64,000 bases of DNA, from NCBI RefSeq assembly GCF_002179965.1, contig NZ_NGUQ01000015.1, forward strand, positions 310,001-374,000, written 5' to 3'. Each line of letters begins with the position of its first letter. Positions within the stretch are counted from its first letter, which is position 1. The position numbers and the translations under genes were made by a program. The DNA comes from Pandoraea sp. PE-S2T-3 (GTDB lineage: Bacteria; Pseudomonadota; Gammaproteobacteria; Burkholderiales; Burkholderiaceae). Under the pieces are notes generated by a model. The model saw nothing but the letters and a program-made list of their open reading frames with translations, did no database searches and was not told the DNA's origin. Positions 1 through 9,491 of this stretch are shown here, in pieces.

Positions 1-840
1 ACGCGTCAACTCGCGATAGAGCCGCGTCACTTCCCATACCAATACACAAACGAGCAGTCCCGGTGCCGACATGCTGAACAAGCGCGCCAGATACCAGCCC
101 AGCGAGAAGCGCACCGTGCTCATCAGACTGAGGAGCGTATCGGTCACGCAGGCGAGCACGGCAAGGGCTACCCATACGTCGAGCACCGTGCGCAGGCGCC
201 CCAACGACAGCACGCCGCCAAGCGCCGCCAGATTCAGCAGCAGCAGGACGAACGCGGCACCGCTATCGGAGAAATCGCCGGGAGCGGTCGCCGGGGCCAG
301 CGCCGGCGGCAGCGGTACGGCAAGGGCCGTCAGACACAGCAGCGCCGCCACGATGAGCGGCAGGCCGACGAACATCCATGTGGCCCGCCCGGGCGGCGGT
401 AACTGCGTGATCGACTGCGGTGTGAACAGACGCCGCGAGACCATCGCGACGAGCACCAAAATGGGGAAACCGGCGTGCCAGAACACCCAGATCCAGCCGG
501 ACGTGCTCGGGCGGGCGCCGAACAGGCCCTGCGGCGAAAACAGCCCCGGATAGGTCAGCAACTGCATGGCCACGGTGAGTGCGGCGAAGGCGTAGGCACC
601 TGCCAGCAACCCGTAGACGGGCAAGCGGCTGACTTGGAATTGTGCGGCGAGGAGAAACGAGACGATAGTGGCCGTCGTGAAGACGGTCAGCCCGCACATC
701 GGCAGGAACGGCGCCACGGCCGGCAACGGCGACGTCGCCTGCGGGGCAGTGAGCACGAGTGCGCAGAGAATGACGAGCGCCAGACAGCCAGCGAACGCTA
801 GTTGCGCACGCGACGCACGCTCCATGAGAAAGCCGTCCAT
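1..840 (-). CDS. MASE4-domain membrane sensor protein (N-terminal part, gene runs off the window)
   Basis: The first 280 codons are visible. The ATG at 840 follows an AAGGAC ribosome-binding site and the frame stays open to base 1, so the C-terminal output domain is missing. I see about eight hydrophobic segments (near residues 12-30, 46-64, 70-92, 117-137, 159-181, 203-220, 227-245 and 250-270). Between the third and fourth lies a GLFGARP...WVFWHAGFP motif, the hallmark I associate with MASE4, an integral-membrane sensory domain. MASE4 is usually fused to a GGDEF cyclase or a histidine kinase, but which one applies here cannot be told. It is transcribed in the same direction as the liv operon upstream, separated from it by a terminator. 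Confidence 0.75.
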   Translation of the reverse strand, partial: MDGFLMERASRAQLAFAGCLALVILCALVLTAPQATSPLPAVAPFLPMCGLTVFTTATIVSFLLAAQFQVSRLPVYGLLAGAYAFAALTVAMQLLTYPGLFSPQGLFGARPSTSGWIWVFWHAGFPILVLVAMVSRRLFTPQSITQLPPPGRATWMFVGLPLIVAALLCLTALAVPLPPALAPATAPGDFSDSGAAFVLLLLNLAALGGVLSLGRLRTVLDVWVALAVLACVTDTLLSLMSTVRFSLGWYLARLFSMSAPGLLVCVLVWEVTRLYRELTR

Positions 841-993
841 GAATGTCCTTTCTGCCCGTTTTCACGCAGCATGCACCAATTCTGGTTGGCTGCCAATTGG
901 CACACAGGCAATCGCCTTTCCTTACCCTTAGCGGCACGGCACGCGATCCGTTACCCGTCGCCGCCCTCGCTCCCGTCAGCGCCGAACAATATG

Positions 994-1036
994 AAAACGG
1001 CATCGACGGCGGGTGTTTCACCCACCGTCGATGCCG
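994..1036 (-). terminator. Rho-independent terminator of the liv operon
   Basis: A 12-bp arm CGGCATCGACGG at 998-1009 pairs with CCGTCGATGCCG at 1025-1036. After one mismatch GGGTG pairs with CACCC around a TTT loop. On the minus strand the stem is followed by TTTT. It lies about 100 bases past the livF stop and before the MASE4 gene. Confidence 0.85.
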
Positions 1037-1137
1037 CTGACGTGGCCATCCAACCGACGACGAGAGATCGACGTCATATCGGTGCCACCCGAGCATGGGG
1101 GACGGGGCAAACGCCCCATGCCCCGTGCCCCGTCGCA

Positions 1138-1847
<710 letters not shown>

Positions 1848-1851
<4 letters not shown>

Positions 1852-2648
1852 ACCTTGTCCTCCCCGCTGGCTGCGAGTGCGGCGATATCTTCATCGTCAT
1901 CGCGGCCCAGATAAGCCTCGATCACTTGCGGGTTGTTCTTGATCTCGTCCGGGTTGCCTTCGGCGATGATGCGGCCGAAGTTCAGCACCGCGATACGCTC
2001 GCACAGGCCCATCACGAAACGCATGTCGTGCTCGATCATGAAGATCGTGTAACCGCGCGCCTTGATGTTCTCGATCTCGCTCATGAGATCGACCTTTTCA
2101 CCCGTGTTCATGCCGGCCACCGGCTCGTCGAGCAGCAACAGCTTCGGCTCGGTTGCCAGCGCGCGGGCAAGTTCGAGCTTGCGCTGATCGCCGTACGACA
2201 GGTTGTCGGCGATGTCGTACGCCTTGTGATCGAGCTTCACCCACGAGAGCAACTCGTGCGCACGTTCGCGCGAGCGCTTCTCCATATCGCGAAAGCCCGG
2301 CAGCGAGAGCAGCAACCCGGCCGGTCCGTACGTGAGATGGCGGTGCATCCCCACCACCACGTTCTCGATCAGCGTCATCTCCTTGAAGATGCGGATGTTC
2401 TGGAACGTGCGGGCAATGCCGCGTTGCGTGATCTTGTGCGGCTTCTGCCCCACCAGACTCTCGCCGTTGAACGTGATGCTGCCGCCGGTCGGCTGCAACA
2501 GGCCGGTGATCAGGTTGAACACCGTCGTCTTGCCGGCGCCGTTCGGTCCGATCAACCCGAAGATGGTGCCCTGTGGCACCTCGATATTCACGTCCTGCAA
2601 TACGTGCAGGCCGCCGAATCGCTTGGAAATATTAGTCAGCTTGAGCAT
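1848..2648 (-). CDS. livG: Branched-chain amino-acid ABC transporter ATP-binding protein LivG
   Basis: A 266-residue ABC ATPase that pairs with LivF under the LivH/LivM membrane channel. Walker A GPNGAGKT is at about 34-41, the signature LSYGDQ at about 150-155 and Walker B LLLLDEP at about 170-176. The LSYGDQ form of the signature and the longer length are usual for LivG rather than LivF. The start has an AGGGG ribosome-binding site. livM ends 18 bases upstream, and the stop overlaps the livF start, so the genes form one transcript. The final residues are acidic (DDDED), which I take as a species-level tail. Confidence 0.95.
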
Positions 2649-2666
2649 GTCGTATCCCCTGTCCGC

Positions 2667-3542
2667 TTACGTGGAAGAGGCCGAACGCGTCTTGCCGGCG
2701 CGGAACCACCGGCGAAAACGTGTCGGGTCCCAGATGCCCTTGGGCAGGAACAACACGATCAGCACCAGAATCAGCCCGTTGACCACAAGACGGAAATCGT
2801 TGAACGCGCGCAGCATCTCCGGCAACAGCGTCAGGATCGTGCTGCCGAGCACCGGGCCCACGAGACCGTTGATACCGCCGAGAATTGCCATCGTCAGAAT
2901 CTCCACGCCACGATCGAAGCCGTACTCGTTCGGGCCGATGAAGAACGTCAGATGCGCATTGAGTGCACCGGCCAGACCCGCCAGCACGGCACCCAGCACG
3001 AACGCCAGCATCTTGTAACCGGTGACGTTGATGCCCATGAGGCCCGCCGCCGTCTCGTCTTCCTTGATGGCTTCGAACGCACGGCCGATCTTGGAGCGGC
3101 GCAGACGCCACAGCACGGCCAGCGTGATCACCACGGCGCCGGCCACATGCCACCACTGCGTGAGTTGCGGGATGCCGTTCAGGCCGAGCGCGCCGCCGGT
3201 CAGGTCTTCGGTGTTCAGGATCAGCACACGCACGACTTCGCCGAAGCCGAGCGTGGCCATCGCCAGATACACACCCGACAGGCGCAGCGTCGGCTTGCCG
3301 ATGATGAACGCGACGAGTGCCGGTGCGGCCATGCCACCGGCGAGCGACACCGCGAAAGGCATCTCGTAGTTCATCGTCAACAGTGCCGCCGTGTAAGCGC
3401 CAATGCCCATGAACGCCGCATTCGCCATCGCGAGCATGCCGCACGAGAGCGTGAGGTAAATCGACAGCGCCAGCAGCGCATTGGTGCCCAACGTCAGCAC
3501 CAAATTGCTGTACACCGCCCAGAAATTATTGAACCAGTCCAT
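2667..3542 (-). CDS. livM: Branched-chain amino-acid ABC transporter permease LivM
   Basis: A 291-residue polytopic inner-membrane permease of the BPD_transp_2 family, one half of the LivHM channel. Eight or more hydrophobic segments run through the protein. The family-typical stretch GEVVRVLILNTEDLTGGALG lies near residues 98-117 and a long cytoplasmic loop rich in K/R/E (RSKIGRAFEAIKEDE) follows, which is the expected ATPase-contact region. It ends in a basic tail. The ATG follows a GGGGG ribosome-binding site. livH ends 13 bases upstream and livG starts 18 bases downstream. It is shorter than E. coli LivM, which carries an N-terminal extension; the short form is common in beta-proteobacteria. 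Confidence 0.94.
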   Translation of the reverse strand: MDWFNNFWAVYSNLVLTLGTNALLALSIYLTLSCGMLAMANAAFMGIGAYTAALLTMNYEMPFAVSLAGGMAAPALVAFIIGKPTLRLSGVYLAMATLGFGEVVRVLILNTEDLTGGALGLNGIPQLTQWWHVAGAVVITLAVLWRLRRSKIGRAFEAIKEDETAAGLMGINVTGYKMLAFVLGAVLAGLAGALNAHLTFFIGPNEYGFDRGVEILTMAILGGINGLVGPVLGSTILTLLPEMLRAFNDFRLVVNGLILVLIVLFLPKGIWDPTRFRRWFRAGKTRSASST

Positions 3543-3555
3543 TGCGCCCCCGTAA

Positions 3556-4437
3556 TTACGCTTTGCGTTCGAGCACTTTGCCGAACAACCCCTGCGGACG
3601 CACCAACAGGATCAGGAACAACAAGCCGAACGCCACGGCGTCGCGCATGTTCGAGCCGATATAGGCCACCGACATCACCTCGGCAAACCCGAGGAACAGG
3701 CCACCGATCATCGCGCCGCGAATGTCGCCCATGCCGCCCAGAATGATCACCGCGATGCCCTTGTGCAGCATCGGCTGGCCCATCAGCGGGAACACCGCGT
3801 TCGAGTACAGCCCGATCAGCACGCCGGCCATACCGCCCAGCCCGGCTGCCGCAAACGACGTCGCGAGGAACAGGCCTTCGACGTTGATGCCCAGCAGGTA
3901 AGCGGCCTTCGGCGACTCGGCAATCGCGCGCAACGCGCGGCCCAGTTGCGTCTTCTTGATCGTGGTGATGAGCAGCGCCATCAGTGCGAACGAGACGAAG
4001 ATGATCACCAGTTCCAGCACGGTCATGTGCACGCCGGCCACCGTGAGGGTGTCTTGCGGAACCAATTCGTACGGGAAGCGCAGGTTCTCTGCACCGAAGA
4101 TGCCCTGAATACCGTTGTTGAGCAGAATGCCCACGCCGATGGTGGCGATCATCGGAATCAGGTGAGGCGCACCGCGCTTGCGCAGCGGCTTGAGCACGAG
4201 CACGTCGATGAGCAGCCCGAGCAGACCGCTGACGATCACCGCCGTGATGATGGCCGCCCACAGCGGCAGATGCAGACGTGCGACAGCCTGAAGGGCGGCG
4301 TACGCGCCGACCATGAAGACCGCGCCGTGCGAGAGATTGATGACGCCGAGAATGCCGAACACGAGTGTGAACCCGAGCGCGAACAAGGCGTACACGCACC
4401 CGAGGGAGAGCGCGTTGACGAGTTGCTGTTCCAGCAT
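3556..4437 (-). CDS. livH: Branched-chain amino-acid ABC transporter permease LivH
   Basis: A 293-residue integral-membrane permease, the partner of LivM. I place the start at the ATG at 4437 (MLEQQLVNALSLG), which matches the usual LivH N terminus. An upstream in-frame ATG at 4491 would add 18 atypical residues. The family motif GINVEGLF sits in the loop after RALRAIAESPKAAYLLG, the ATPase-facing EAA-like region. The spacing to livK is 130 bases and contains a strong hairpin (4507-4538). Membrane-helix content and order match known LivH proteins. Confidence 0.93.
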   Translation of the reverse strand: MLEQQLVNALSLGCVYALFALGFTLVFGILGVINLSHGAVFMVGAYAALQAVARLHLPLWAAIITAVIVSGLLGLLIDVLVLKPLRKRGAPHLIPMIATIGVGILLNNGIQGIFGAENLRFPYELVPQDTLTVAGVHMTVLELVIIFVSFALMALLITTIKKTQLGRALRAIAESPKAAYLLGINVEGLFLATSFAAAGLGGMAGVLIGLYSNAVFPLMGQPMLHKGIAVIILGGMGDIRGAMIGGLFLGFAEVMSVAYIGSNMRDAVAFGLLFLILLVRPQGLFGKVLERKA

Positions 4438-4506
4438 GGTGTGTATTCCAGCCTGAGGGACGAAGACGCCTGCCGAGAGGGGGCGCGGCATGCGCCAGAA
4501 ACGCCG

Positions 4507-4538
4507 ATGGGCGTAGCGCCTTTCGGCCCTACGCCCAT
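4507..4538 (-). repeat. Intercistronic hairpin between livK and livH
   Basis: The 10-base arms ATGGGCGTAG (4507-4516) and CTACGCCCAT (4529-4538) pair perfectly, with three more inner pairs after one mismatch and a TTTC loop. There is no T-run on the minus strand, so it is not a classical terminator. In binding-protein operons such hairpins often stabilise the upstream binding-protein message. That role is inferred here. Confidence 0.7.
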
Positions 4539-4567
4539 GCGGACTTCTTCAAGTACTGCCGGGCTGC

Positions 4568-5719
4568 TTACTTCTCGATGACGTACTTGCTGCCCTTCGT
4601 CACGCTGACGATCGGCGCTTGTTTTGCGTCATAGCCAGCCGGCTTGCCGTTCTTGCCCATTGCCTGGCGGAACGCGAAAGCACCGGTCGCGCCTTCGTGC
4701 GTCACGCTCGGCAGCGCGTCGCGCAGTGCCTTGCGGTCGGCGTCCAGATTGCCCGAGATCTTCACGTTCTTGAGCGCGCCAGCGGCGATGTACATGGCGT
4801 CGTAGGCTTGCGCAGCGAACTGGTCCGGCGACACCGAGTACTTGGCCTTGTAGGCTGCGATGAACTTGGTGTTGGCCGGCGTGTTGTTCTCGATCGACCA
4901 CGGGCTACCCACCCACAGGCCATCCGAGCTGCCCTTGGCCAAATCGAACACCTTGACCGAGTTCATGCCGTTGCCGCCGATGAACGGCACGTTGATACCC
5001 AGTTGACGGGCCTGCACCATGATCGGCGCGCCTTCAGCGATCAGTGCCGACAGCACGATGGCGTCCGGGTTGCTGGCCTTGATCTTCGTGAGCTGCGCCT
5101 TGAAGTCCACGTCGCCCTTGGCGAACGTCTCGGTCGTCGTGACCGGGATCTTCAGGTCTTCCAGCGCCTTCTTGAAGTTGTCGTAGCCGCTCTTGGTGAA
5201 CACGTCGTCGTTGCCGTACAGCACCGCGACCTTCTTGATGCCCGCGTGCTTGGCCGCGACCTTGATGGTCTCCGGCAGCACGTCGGCTTCGGTCACCGAG
5301 TTACGGAAGATGAAATCGCCGATCGACGTGATGCCGTCAGCCGTGTTCGACGTGCCGAAGGCGACCGTCTTGCCGGCTTGCGCGATCGGATCGGCAGCCT
5401 GTGCCGAGTTCGACAGCGTGGGGCCGAACACCATCAGCACCTTGTCCTGGAAGATCAGCTTCTTGAAAACGTTGATCGCTTCTTCCTTCTTGCCTTGCTC
5501 GTCTTCGACTTGCAGTACAAGTTTGTTGCCATTGACGCCGCCGGCGGCATTGATCTCGTCAGCCGCGAGCTGGAAACCGTTCTTGATGGCCGCGCCATAT
5601 TGCGCAGCGCCGCCCGACAGTGCTTCGGCCACGCCGATCTTCAGATCGGCTGCGTGGGCCGCAGCCACCATCCCCGTGGCGACAAGTGCAGCCAGCAACT
5701 TGGTCATGGTGCTTTTCAT
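4568..5719 (-). CDS. livK: Branched-chain amino-acid ABC transporter periplasmic binding protein
   Basis: A 383-residue periplasmic binding protein of the LivJ/LivK family (type 1 fold). Residues 1-23 are a Sec signal peptide ending AAHA before ADLKIGVAEALSG. The mature start resembles other Leu/Ile/Val-binding proteins, including the GAAIKNGFQLAADEINAAGG stretch. The ATG at 5719 is fixed by the strong GGAGGAAG site nine bases upstream. It is the first gene of the liv operon and probably the most highly expressed. A 22-base palindrome (5804-5825) sits in the upstream region. The exact ligand is not certain: LivK-like proteins of this family also bind other aliphatic amino acids. Confidence 0.93.
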   Translation of the reverse strand: MKSTMTKLLAALVATGMVAAAHAADLKIGVAEALSGGAAQYGAAIKNGFQLAADEINAAGGVNGNKLVLQVEDEQGKKEEAINVFKKLIFQDKVLMVFGPTLSNSAQAADPIAQAGKTVAFGTSNTADGITSIGDFIFRNSVTEADVLPETIKVAAKHAGIKKVAVLYGNDDVFTKSGYDNFKKALEDLKIPVTTTETFAKGDVDFKAQLTKIKASNPDAIVLSALIAEGAPIMVQARQLGINVPFIGGNGMNSVKVFDLAKGSSDGLWVGSPWSIENNTPANTKFIAAYKAKYSVSPDQFAAQAYDAMYIAAGALKNVKISGNLDADRKALRDALPSVTHEGATGAFAFRQAMGKNGKPAGYDAKQAPIVSVTKGSKYVIEK

Positions 5720-5803
5720 GAGTGCTCTTCCTCCAATACCTAGTCTCTAGTTATGAGAAGGCGCGCCTTGTGAGCGCGCCCATTACCCTAACTACCGTAT
5801 TCG

Positions 5804-5825
5804 TTCTTAAACCATGGCTTAAGAA
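5804..5825. promoter_or_regulatory. 22-base palindrome upstream of livK, candidate operator
   Basis: TTCTTAA at 5804-5810 and TTAAGAA at 5819-5825 are inverted copies around ACCATGGC. Twenty of 22 positions are self-complementary. It lies about 85 bases upstream of the livK ATG. The regulator is unknown. An Lrp-type or LysR-type amino-acid sensor would be a natural guess, but this is inference. Confidence 0.45.
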
Positions 5826-5937
5826 AACCCCTAAGGATAACGCAAACTATCGCGAACGGACACGGCAATTGGGTTTTTGCCCCGTCCTGGCGCATAAATG
5901 CAACGCGTTTGTGGCGCCAGAATGAGATTTCGCAGCA

Positions 5938-7296
5938 TCAATGACCGGCAATGGTCATTTGTTCAATCAGGATTGACCCCACCTCTTTGGTGCCACGCAC
6001 GAGCGTGTCGGCACCGATGGCGACGATCTGACGGAACATGTCGTTCAGGTTGCCGGCCAGCGTGATTTCTTCCACCGGGTACTGGATTTCGCCGTTCTCC
6101 ACCCAGAAACCCGACGCGCCACGCGAATAATCGCCCGTCACGTAGTTCACGCCCTGCCCCATCAGTTCCGTGACCAGCAGGCCCGTGCCGAGCTTACGGA
6201 GCATGGCGCGGAAATCGTCGGCCGGCGCGGTGAGCTTGCTATACATCCGCAGGTTGTGCGAGCCGCCGGCGTTACCGGTCGTCTGCATACCGAGCTTGCG
6301 TGCCGAGTACGTCGAGAGGAAGTAACCTTGCACCACCCCATCGGTGACCACGTCGCGGGCGCGGGTTTTCACACCCTCTTCGTCGTACGGGGCACTGCCC
6401 ATCGCGCGCGGCACGTGCGGGTCTTCATGAATACCCACGTGATCGGCAAACACCGGCTTGCCCAGCGTGTCGACGAGGAACGTGGCTTTGCGATACAACG
6501 CGCCACCGCTCACGCCCTGCACGAAGGCGCCCAGCAGACCGGCGGCGAGCGGTGCCTCGAACAGCACTGCGCACTTGCGGGTCGAGAGCTTGCGAGCATG
6601 CAGGCGCGCCAACGCACGTTCGGCGGCGTAACGGCCCACGGCTTCCGGCGACGCCAGATCTTCGGCGGCGCGCTTGGACGTGTACCAGTCGTCACGTTGC
6701 ATGTGGCTGCCGGAGCCCGCAATCGGCGAGACCGACAGATAGTGACGCGAATACGGGTAACCCGACAGGAACCCGCGCGTAGTGCCGAGCAGGAACTGGG
6801 AATGCTGCGCCGAAACGCTCGCCCCTTCCGAGTTGCGGATGAGCGGGCTCACGTCGAGCGCGCTCTTTTCCGCGCGGCGAGCGAGTTCGACGGCGTCGTC
6901 AGCCGTGATGCGCCACGGATGGAATAGCGACAGGTCCTGCGGGTGTGTTTCGAGCAGTTCTGCCTCGGCGAGGCCCGCACAGTCGTCTTCTGCGGTGAAT
7001 CGGGCGATATTGAAAGCGGCGTCGACCGTGTCGTGCAGCGCTTTGCGCGAGAAGTCCGAGGTGCTGGCATTGCCACGGCGCTGGCCGATGAACACCGACA
7101 CGCCGACGAGCTTGTCGCGATTGCGCTCGATGGTCTCGACCTTGCCGCGCCGCACCGAGACCGACAGGCCGTCGCCCTCGGAAATCTCGGCGGCCGCGTC
7201 GGTAGCGCCTAGCGAACGGGCGTATTGCAGTACGTCGCTGACGATTTCCTTGAGTTGATCCTGGGTATGCGTGAAGTGCTGGGTCGCTTGGGACAT
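5938..7296 (-). CDS. pmbA: PmbA/TldE family protein, regulatory subunit of the TldD-TldE protease
   Basis: A 452-residue cytosolic protein. PmbA (TldE) pairs with the metalloprotease TldD; in E. coli the pair processes microcin B17 and degrades CcdA. The sequence has the family start DVLQYARSLGATDAAAEIS, the stretch RRGKVETIERNRDKLVGVSV, and a C terminus with GDYSRGASGFWVENG and EVGSILIEQMTI. No HExxxH motif is present, as expected for the non-catalytic subunit. It is divergent from darP, a gene pairing seen across beta- and gamma-proteobacteria. tldD is not in this window. Confidence 0.93.
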   Translation of the reverse strand: MSQATQHFTHTQDQLKEIVSDVLQYARSLGATDAAAEISEGDGLSVSVRRGKVETIERNRDKLVGVSVFIGQRRGNASTSDFSRKALHDTVDAAFNIARFTAEDDCAGLAEAELLETHPQDLSLFHPWRITADDAVELARRAEKSALDVSPLIRNSEGASVSAQHSQFLLGTTRGFLSGYPYSRHYLSVSPIAGSGSHMQRDDWYTSKRAAEDLASPEAVGRYAAERALARLHARKLSTRKCAVLFEAPLAAGLLGAFVQGVSGGALYRKATFLVDTLGKPVFADHVGIHEDPHVPRAMGSAPYDEEGVKTRARDVVTDGVVQGYFLSTYSARKLGMQTTGNAGGSHNLRMYSKLTAPADDFRAMLRKLGTGLLVTELMGQGVNYVTGDYSRGASGFWVENGEIQYPVEEITLAGNLNDMFRQIVAIGADTLVRGTKEVGSILIEQMTIAGH

Positions 7297-7411
7297 CGGC
7301 GCGATTGGGTCAGTAGCTGAATAGGAACCGCCATCTTAGCGCGACTTCCGTACCGTCGTACGAGGGGGTTGCAACTATTTGGACGGCGTGAGCCGCGTTA
7401 CAATAGCGCCC

Positions 7412-8020
7412 ATGACGCACAATCACCGCAATAACCAACCCGCCGAGTCCGAACTTCTCTACGAAGGTCCGAGTAAATCCCAGCGCAAGCGCGAGTCGCA
7501 CGCGTTGCAGGATCTTGGCGCAGAACTGGTCAACCTGTCCAAAGACGCGCTGGCGCGCGTCCCCATGTCCGAAAAACTCGATCAAGCCGTGCGCGACTGC
7601 CGCAAGATCACTGCGCATGAGGGCCGCCGCCGTCAGATGCAGTACGTCGGCAAGGTCATGCGCTCGCTCGATGAGTCTGAAGTCGAAGCTATCCAGCGCG
7701 CCCTCGACGTGATCAATGGCGTGTCGAAAGCCGAAACCGCCAAGCTGCACGCCCTTGAGCGCTGGCGCGATCGCCTGCTCGCCAAGGACGAGGCGCTGAC
7801 GGAACTGCTCGCCCAGCACCCGGACGTCGATGGCCAGCACCTTCGCACCCTCATTCGCAACGCCCGCCGCGAGCAAGCCGCACAAAAGCCGCCCAAGGCC
7901 TTCCGCGAGCTGTTTCAAGCGCTCAAGGATTTGCTGTCCAGCAGCGCGGACAGCAGCGACAAGTCGGACGACGCCGATGACGATCTGCCGGAATTCCCGG
8001 TGCGTGAGGACGATCGATGA
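7412..8020 (+). CDS. darP: Ribosome biogenesis factor DarP (YjgA, DUF615)
   Basis: A 202-residue highly charged protein of the DUF615 family. E. coli DarP (YjgA) associates with late 50S precursors and promotes maturation around the peptidyl-transferase centre. The [10 protein letters not shown] stretch near residues 16-25 and the [13 protein letters not shown] motif are characteristic. I chose the ATG at 7412, because the upstream in-frame ATG at 7379 adds 11 atypical residues. A TACAAT hexamer at 7399-7404 sits only seven bases before this ATG, so a leaderless or near-leaderless transcript is possible. The stop overlaps the mog start (ATGA). Confidence 0.92.
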   Translation: MTHNHRNNQPAESELLYEGPSKSQRKRESHALQDLGAELVNLSKDALARVPMSEKLDQAVRDCRKITAHEGRRRQMQYVGKVMRSLDESEVEAIQRALDVINGVSKAETAKLHALERWRDRLLAKDEALTELLAQHPDVDGQHLRTLIRNARREQAAQKPPKAFRELFQALKDLLSSSADSSDKSDDADDDLPEFPVREDDR

Positions 8021-8637
8021 TCACGCGCGCGCATCCGGATGAGCTGCGCGTCGGGCTGGTCTCGATCAGCGACCGCGCCAGTCAGGGCACGTATGAAGAT
8101 CAGGGCATTCCGGCATTGCAGGCCTGGCTCGGCAGCGCCCTGACGTCGCCGTGGGTGGCCGAGACGCGCCTGATTCCCGATGACGCCGATGGCATCACTG
8201 CCACATTGATCGAACTCATCGACACGATGCAGTGCGATCTGGTGCTCACCACCGGCGGCACCGGCCCGGCACGTCGCGATGTGACGCCCGAGGCGACGCT
8301 GCGTGCCGGCACGAAAGAGATGCCGGGTTTTGGCGAGCAGATGCGCCAGATCAGCCTGCGCTTCGTGCCGACGGCGATTCTGTCGCGTCAGGTCGCCGTG
8401 ATCCGCGAAACACCGGCGCACGCCGCGCTCATCATCAATCTGCCGGGTCAGCCGAAGTCGATCAAAGAGACGCTGGAAGGTCTGCGCGATGCCGACGGCA
8501 AGTCGATCGTGCCGGGCATTTTTGCCGCCGTGCCGTATTGCATCGACCTGATCGGCGGGCCGTACATCGAAACCGATGAGGCCGTTTGCAAGGCGTTCCG
8601 CCCGAAAACCGCCATTCGCGCGCCGAAGCCGGCCTGA
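8017..8637 (+). CDS. mog: Molybdopterin adenylyltransferase MogA
   Basis: A 206-residue enzyme of the MoaB/Mog family that adenylylates molybdopterin before molybdate insertion in molybdenum-cofactor synthesis. The nucleotide/MPT-binding motif [17 protein letters not shown] spans about residues 78-94, and the family motif LPGQPKS occurs further on. The start overlaps the darP stop by four bases, so the two genes are translationally coupled. A bidirectional terminator follows at 8711-8743. Confidence in Mog rather than MoaB comes from length and from the RDVTPEAT form. Confidence 0.93.
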   Translation: MITRAHPDELRVGLVSISDRASQGTYEDQGIPALQAWLGSALTSPWVAETRLIPDDADGITATLIELIDTMQCDLVLTTGGTGPARRDVTPEATLRAGTKEMPGFGEQMRQISLRFVPTAILSRQVAVIRETPAHAALIINLPGQPKSIKETLEGLRDADGKSIVPGIFAAVPYCIDLIGGPYIETDEAVCKAFRPKTAIRAPKPA

Positions 8638-8710
8638 GCCGGCCCGCGTCGGCTTGCGTCGACATGGGGCTGCGACGGATTCTCCTCACCGTTCCAACGG
8701 AAAACACGAT

Positions 8711-8743
8711 AAAAAAACGCCAGCATTTCGCTGGCGTTTTTGT
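8711..8743. terminator. Bidirectional terminator between mog and orn
   Basis: AACGCCAGC and GCTGGCGTT pair around an ATTTC loop. A-runs on the left and T-runs on the right make it work on both strands for the convergent genes mog and orn. Confidence 0.9.
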
Positions 8744-8765
8744 TTGGCCGTGTGACTGAGATGGA

Positions 8766-9389
8766 TCAGGCAGCCGCGTCGCTACCGGGCACGGTCGTTT
8801 TCAGGAAATGTTCGCGGTAGTACACGAGTTCGTCGATCGACTCATGAATATCGGCCAGCGCGGTATGCGCCGCGCGCTTGCTGAAACCCTTGTACACCGT
8901 GGGCTCCCAGCGGCGGCACAGCTCCTTGAGCGTGCTGACGTCGAGATTGCGGTAATGGAAGAAGGCTTCCAGCTTGGGCATGTAACGCGCCATGAAGCGG
9001 CGATCCTGGCAGATCGAATTGCCACACATCGGCGACTTGTTGGGCGGCACGTACTGCGACAGGAACTCAATCAATTGCAATTCTGCCGAAGCTTCATCGA
9101 TCAGTGACGCCTTGACGCGATCGATCAGCCCCGAGCGGCCATGGGTGCCCTTGTTCCAGTCGTCCATACCGTCGAGCACGGCGTCGGACTGATGGATCGC
9201 GAAAACCGGGCCTTCGATGCGACGCGTCAGTGCCGAATCGGTCACAACGACGGCGACTTCGATGATACGGTCGCTATCCGGCTGCAAACCGGTCATTTCC
9301 ATATCGAGCCAGACCAGATTGAACTCGGCACGCGCGAGCGTCTTTTCGCCTTCGGCAGATGCGGAATTTTGGGACGGAATGGCAGACAT
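8766..9389 (-). CDS. orn: Oligoribonuclease
   Basis: A 207-residue DEDDh 3'-5' exonuclease that degrades 2-5-mer RNAs, including pGpG from c-di-GMP turnover, to mononucleotides. The ExoI motif WLDMEMTGL gives D29 and E31. [15 protein letters not shown] and [15 protein letters not shown] carry the later acidic residues and the catalytic His. It is about 25 residues longer than E. coli Orn because of an N-terminal extension ([20 protein letters not shown]). A much longer open frame upstream is only a shadow of the opposite-strand peptidase gene. Orn is divergent from the M48 peptidase gene. Confidence 0.95.
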   Translation of the reverse strand: MSAIPSQNSASAEGEKTLARAEFNLVWLDMEMTGLQPDSDRIIEVAVVVTDSALTRRIEGPVFAIHQSDAVLDGMDDWNKGTHGRSGLIDRVKASLIDEASAELQLIEFLSQYVPPNKSPMCGNSICQDRRFMARYMPKLEAFFHYRNLDVSTLKELCRRWEPTVYKGFSKRAAHTALADIHESIDELVYYREHFLKTTVPGSDAAA

Positions 9390-9491
9390 GATCGGAAGAC
9401 TCTTTAAAACGCGTCGGTTGGCGACCGGTAAGGCGCCTGGCCGGTCGAAAGAACTTATAATTCTCGCATACTTCAGTTTCCTCTTAGGCGC

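Noticed and set aside
1094-1120. CATGGGG/CCCCATG repeat before the liv terminator
   Set aside because: Short arms and a GC-rich context; the neighbouring 12-bp hairpin with T-run explains termination better.
5887-5920. CTGGCGC/GCGCCAG repeat between livK and pmbA
   Set aside because: Seven-base arms with a 20-base loop and no T-run on the minus strand; too weak to call a terminator.
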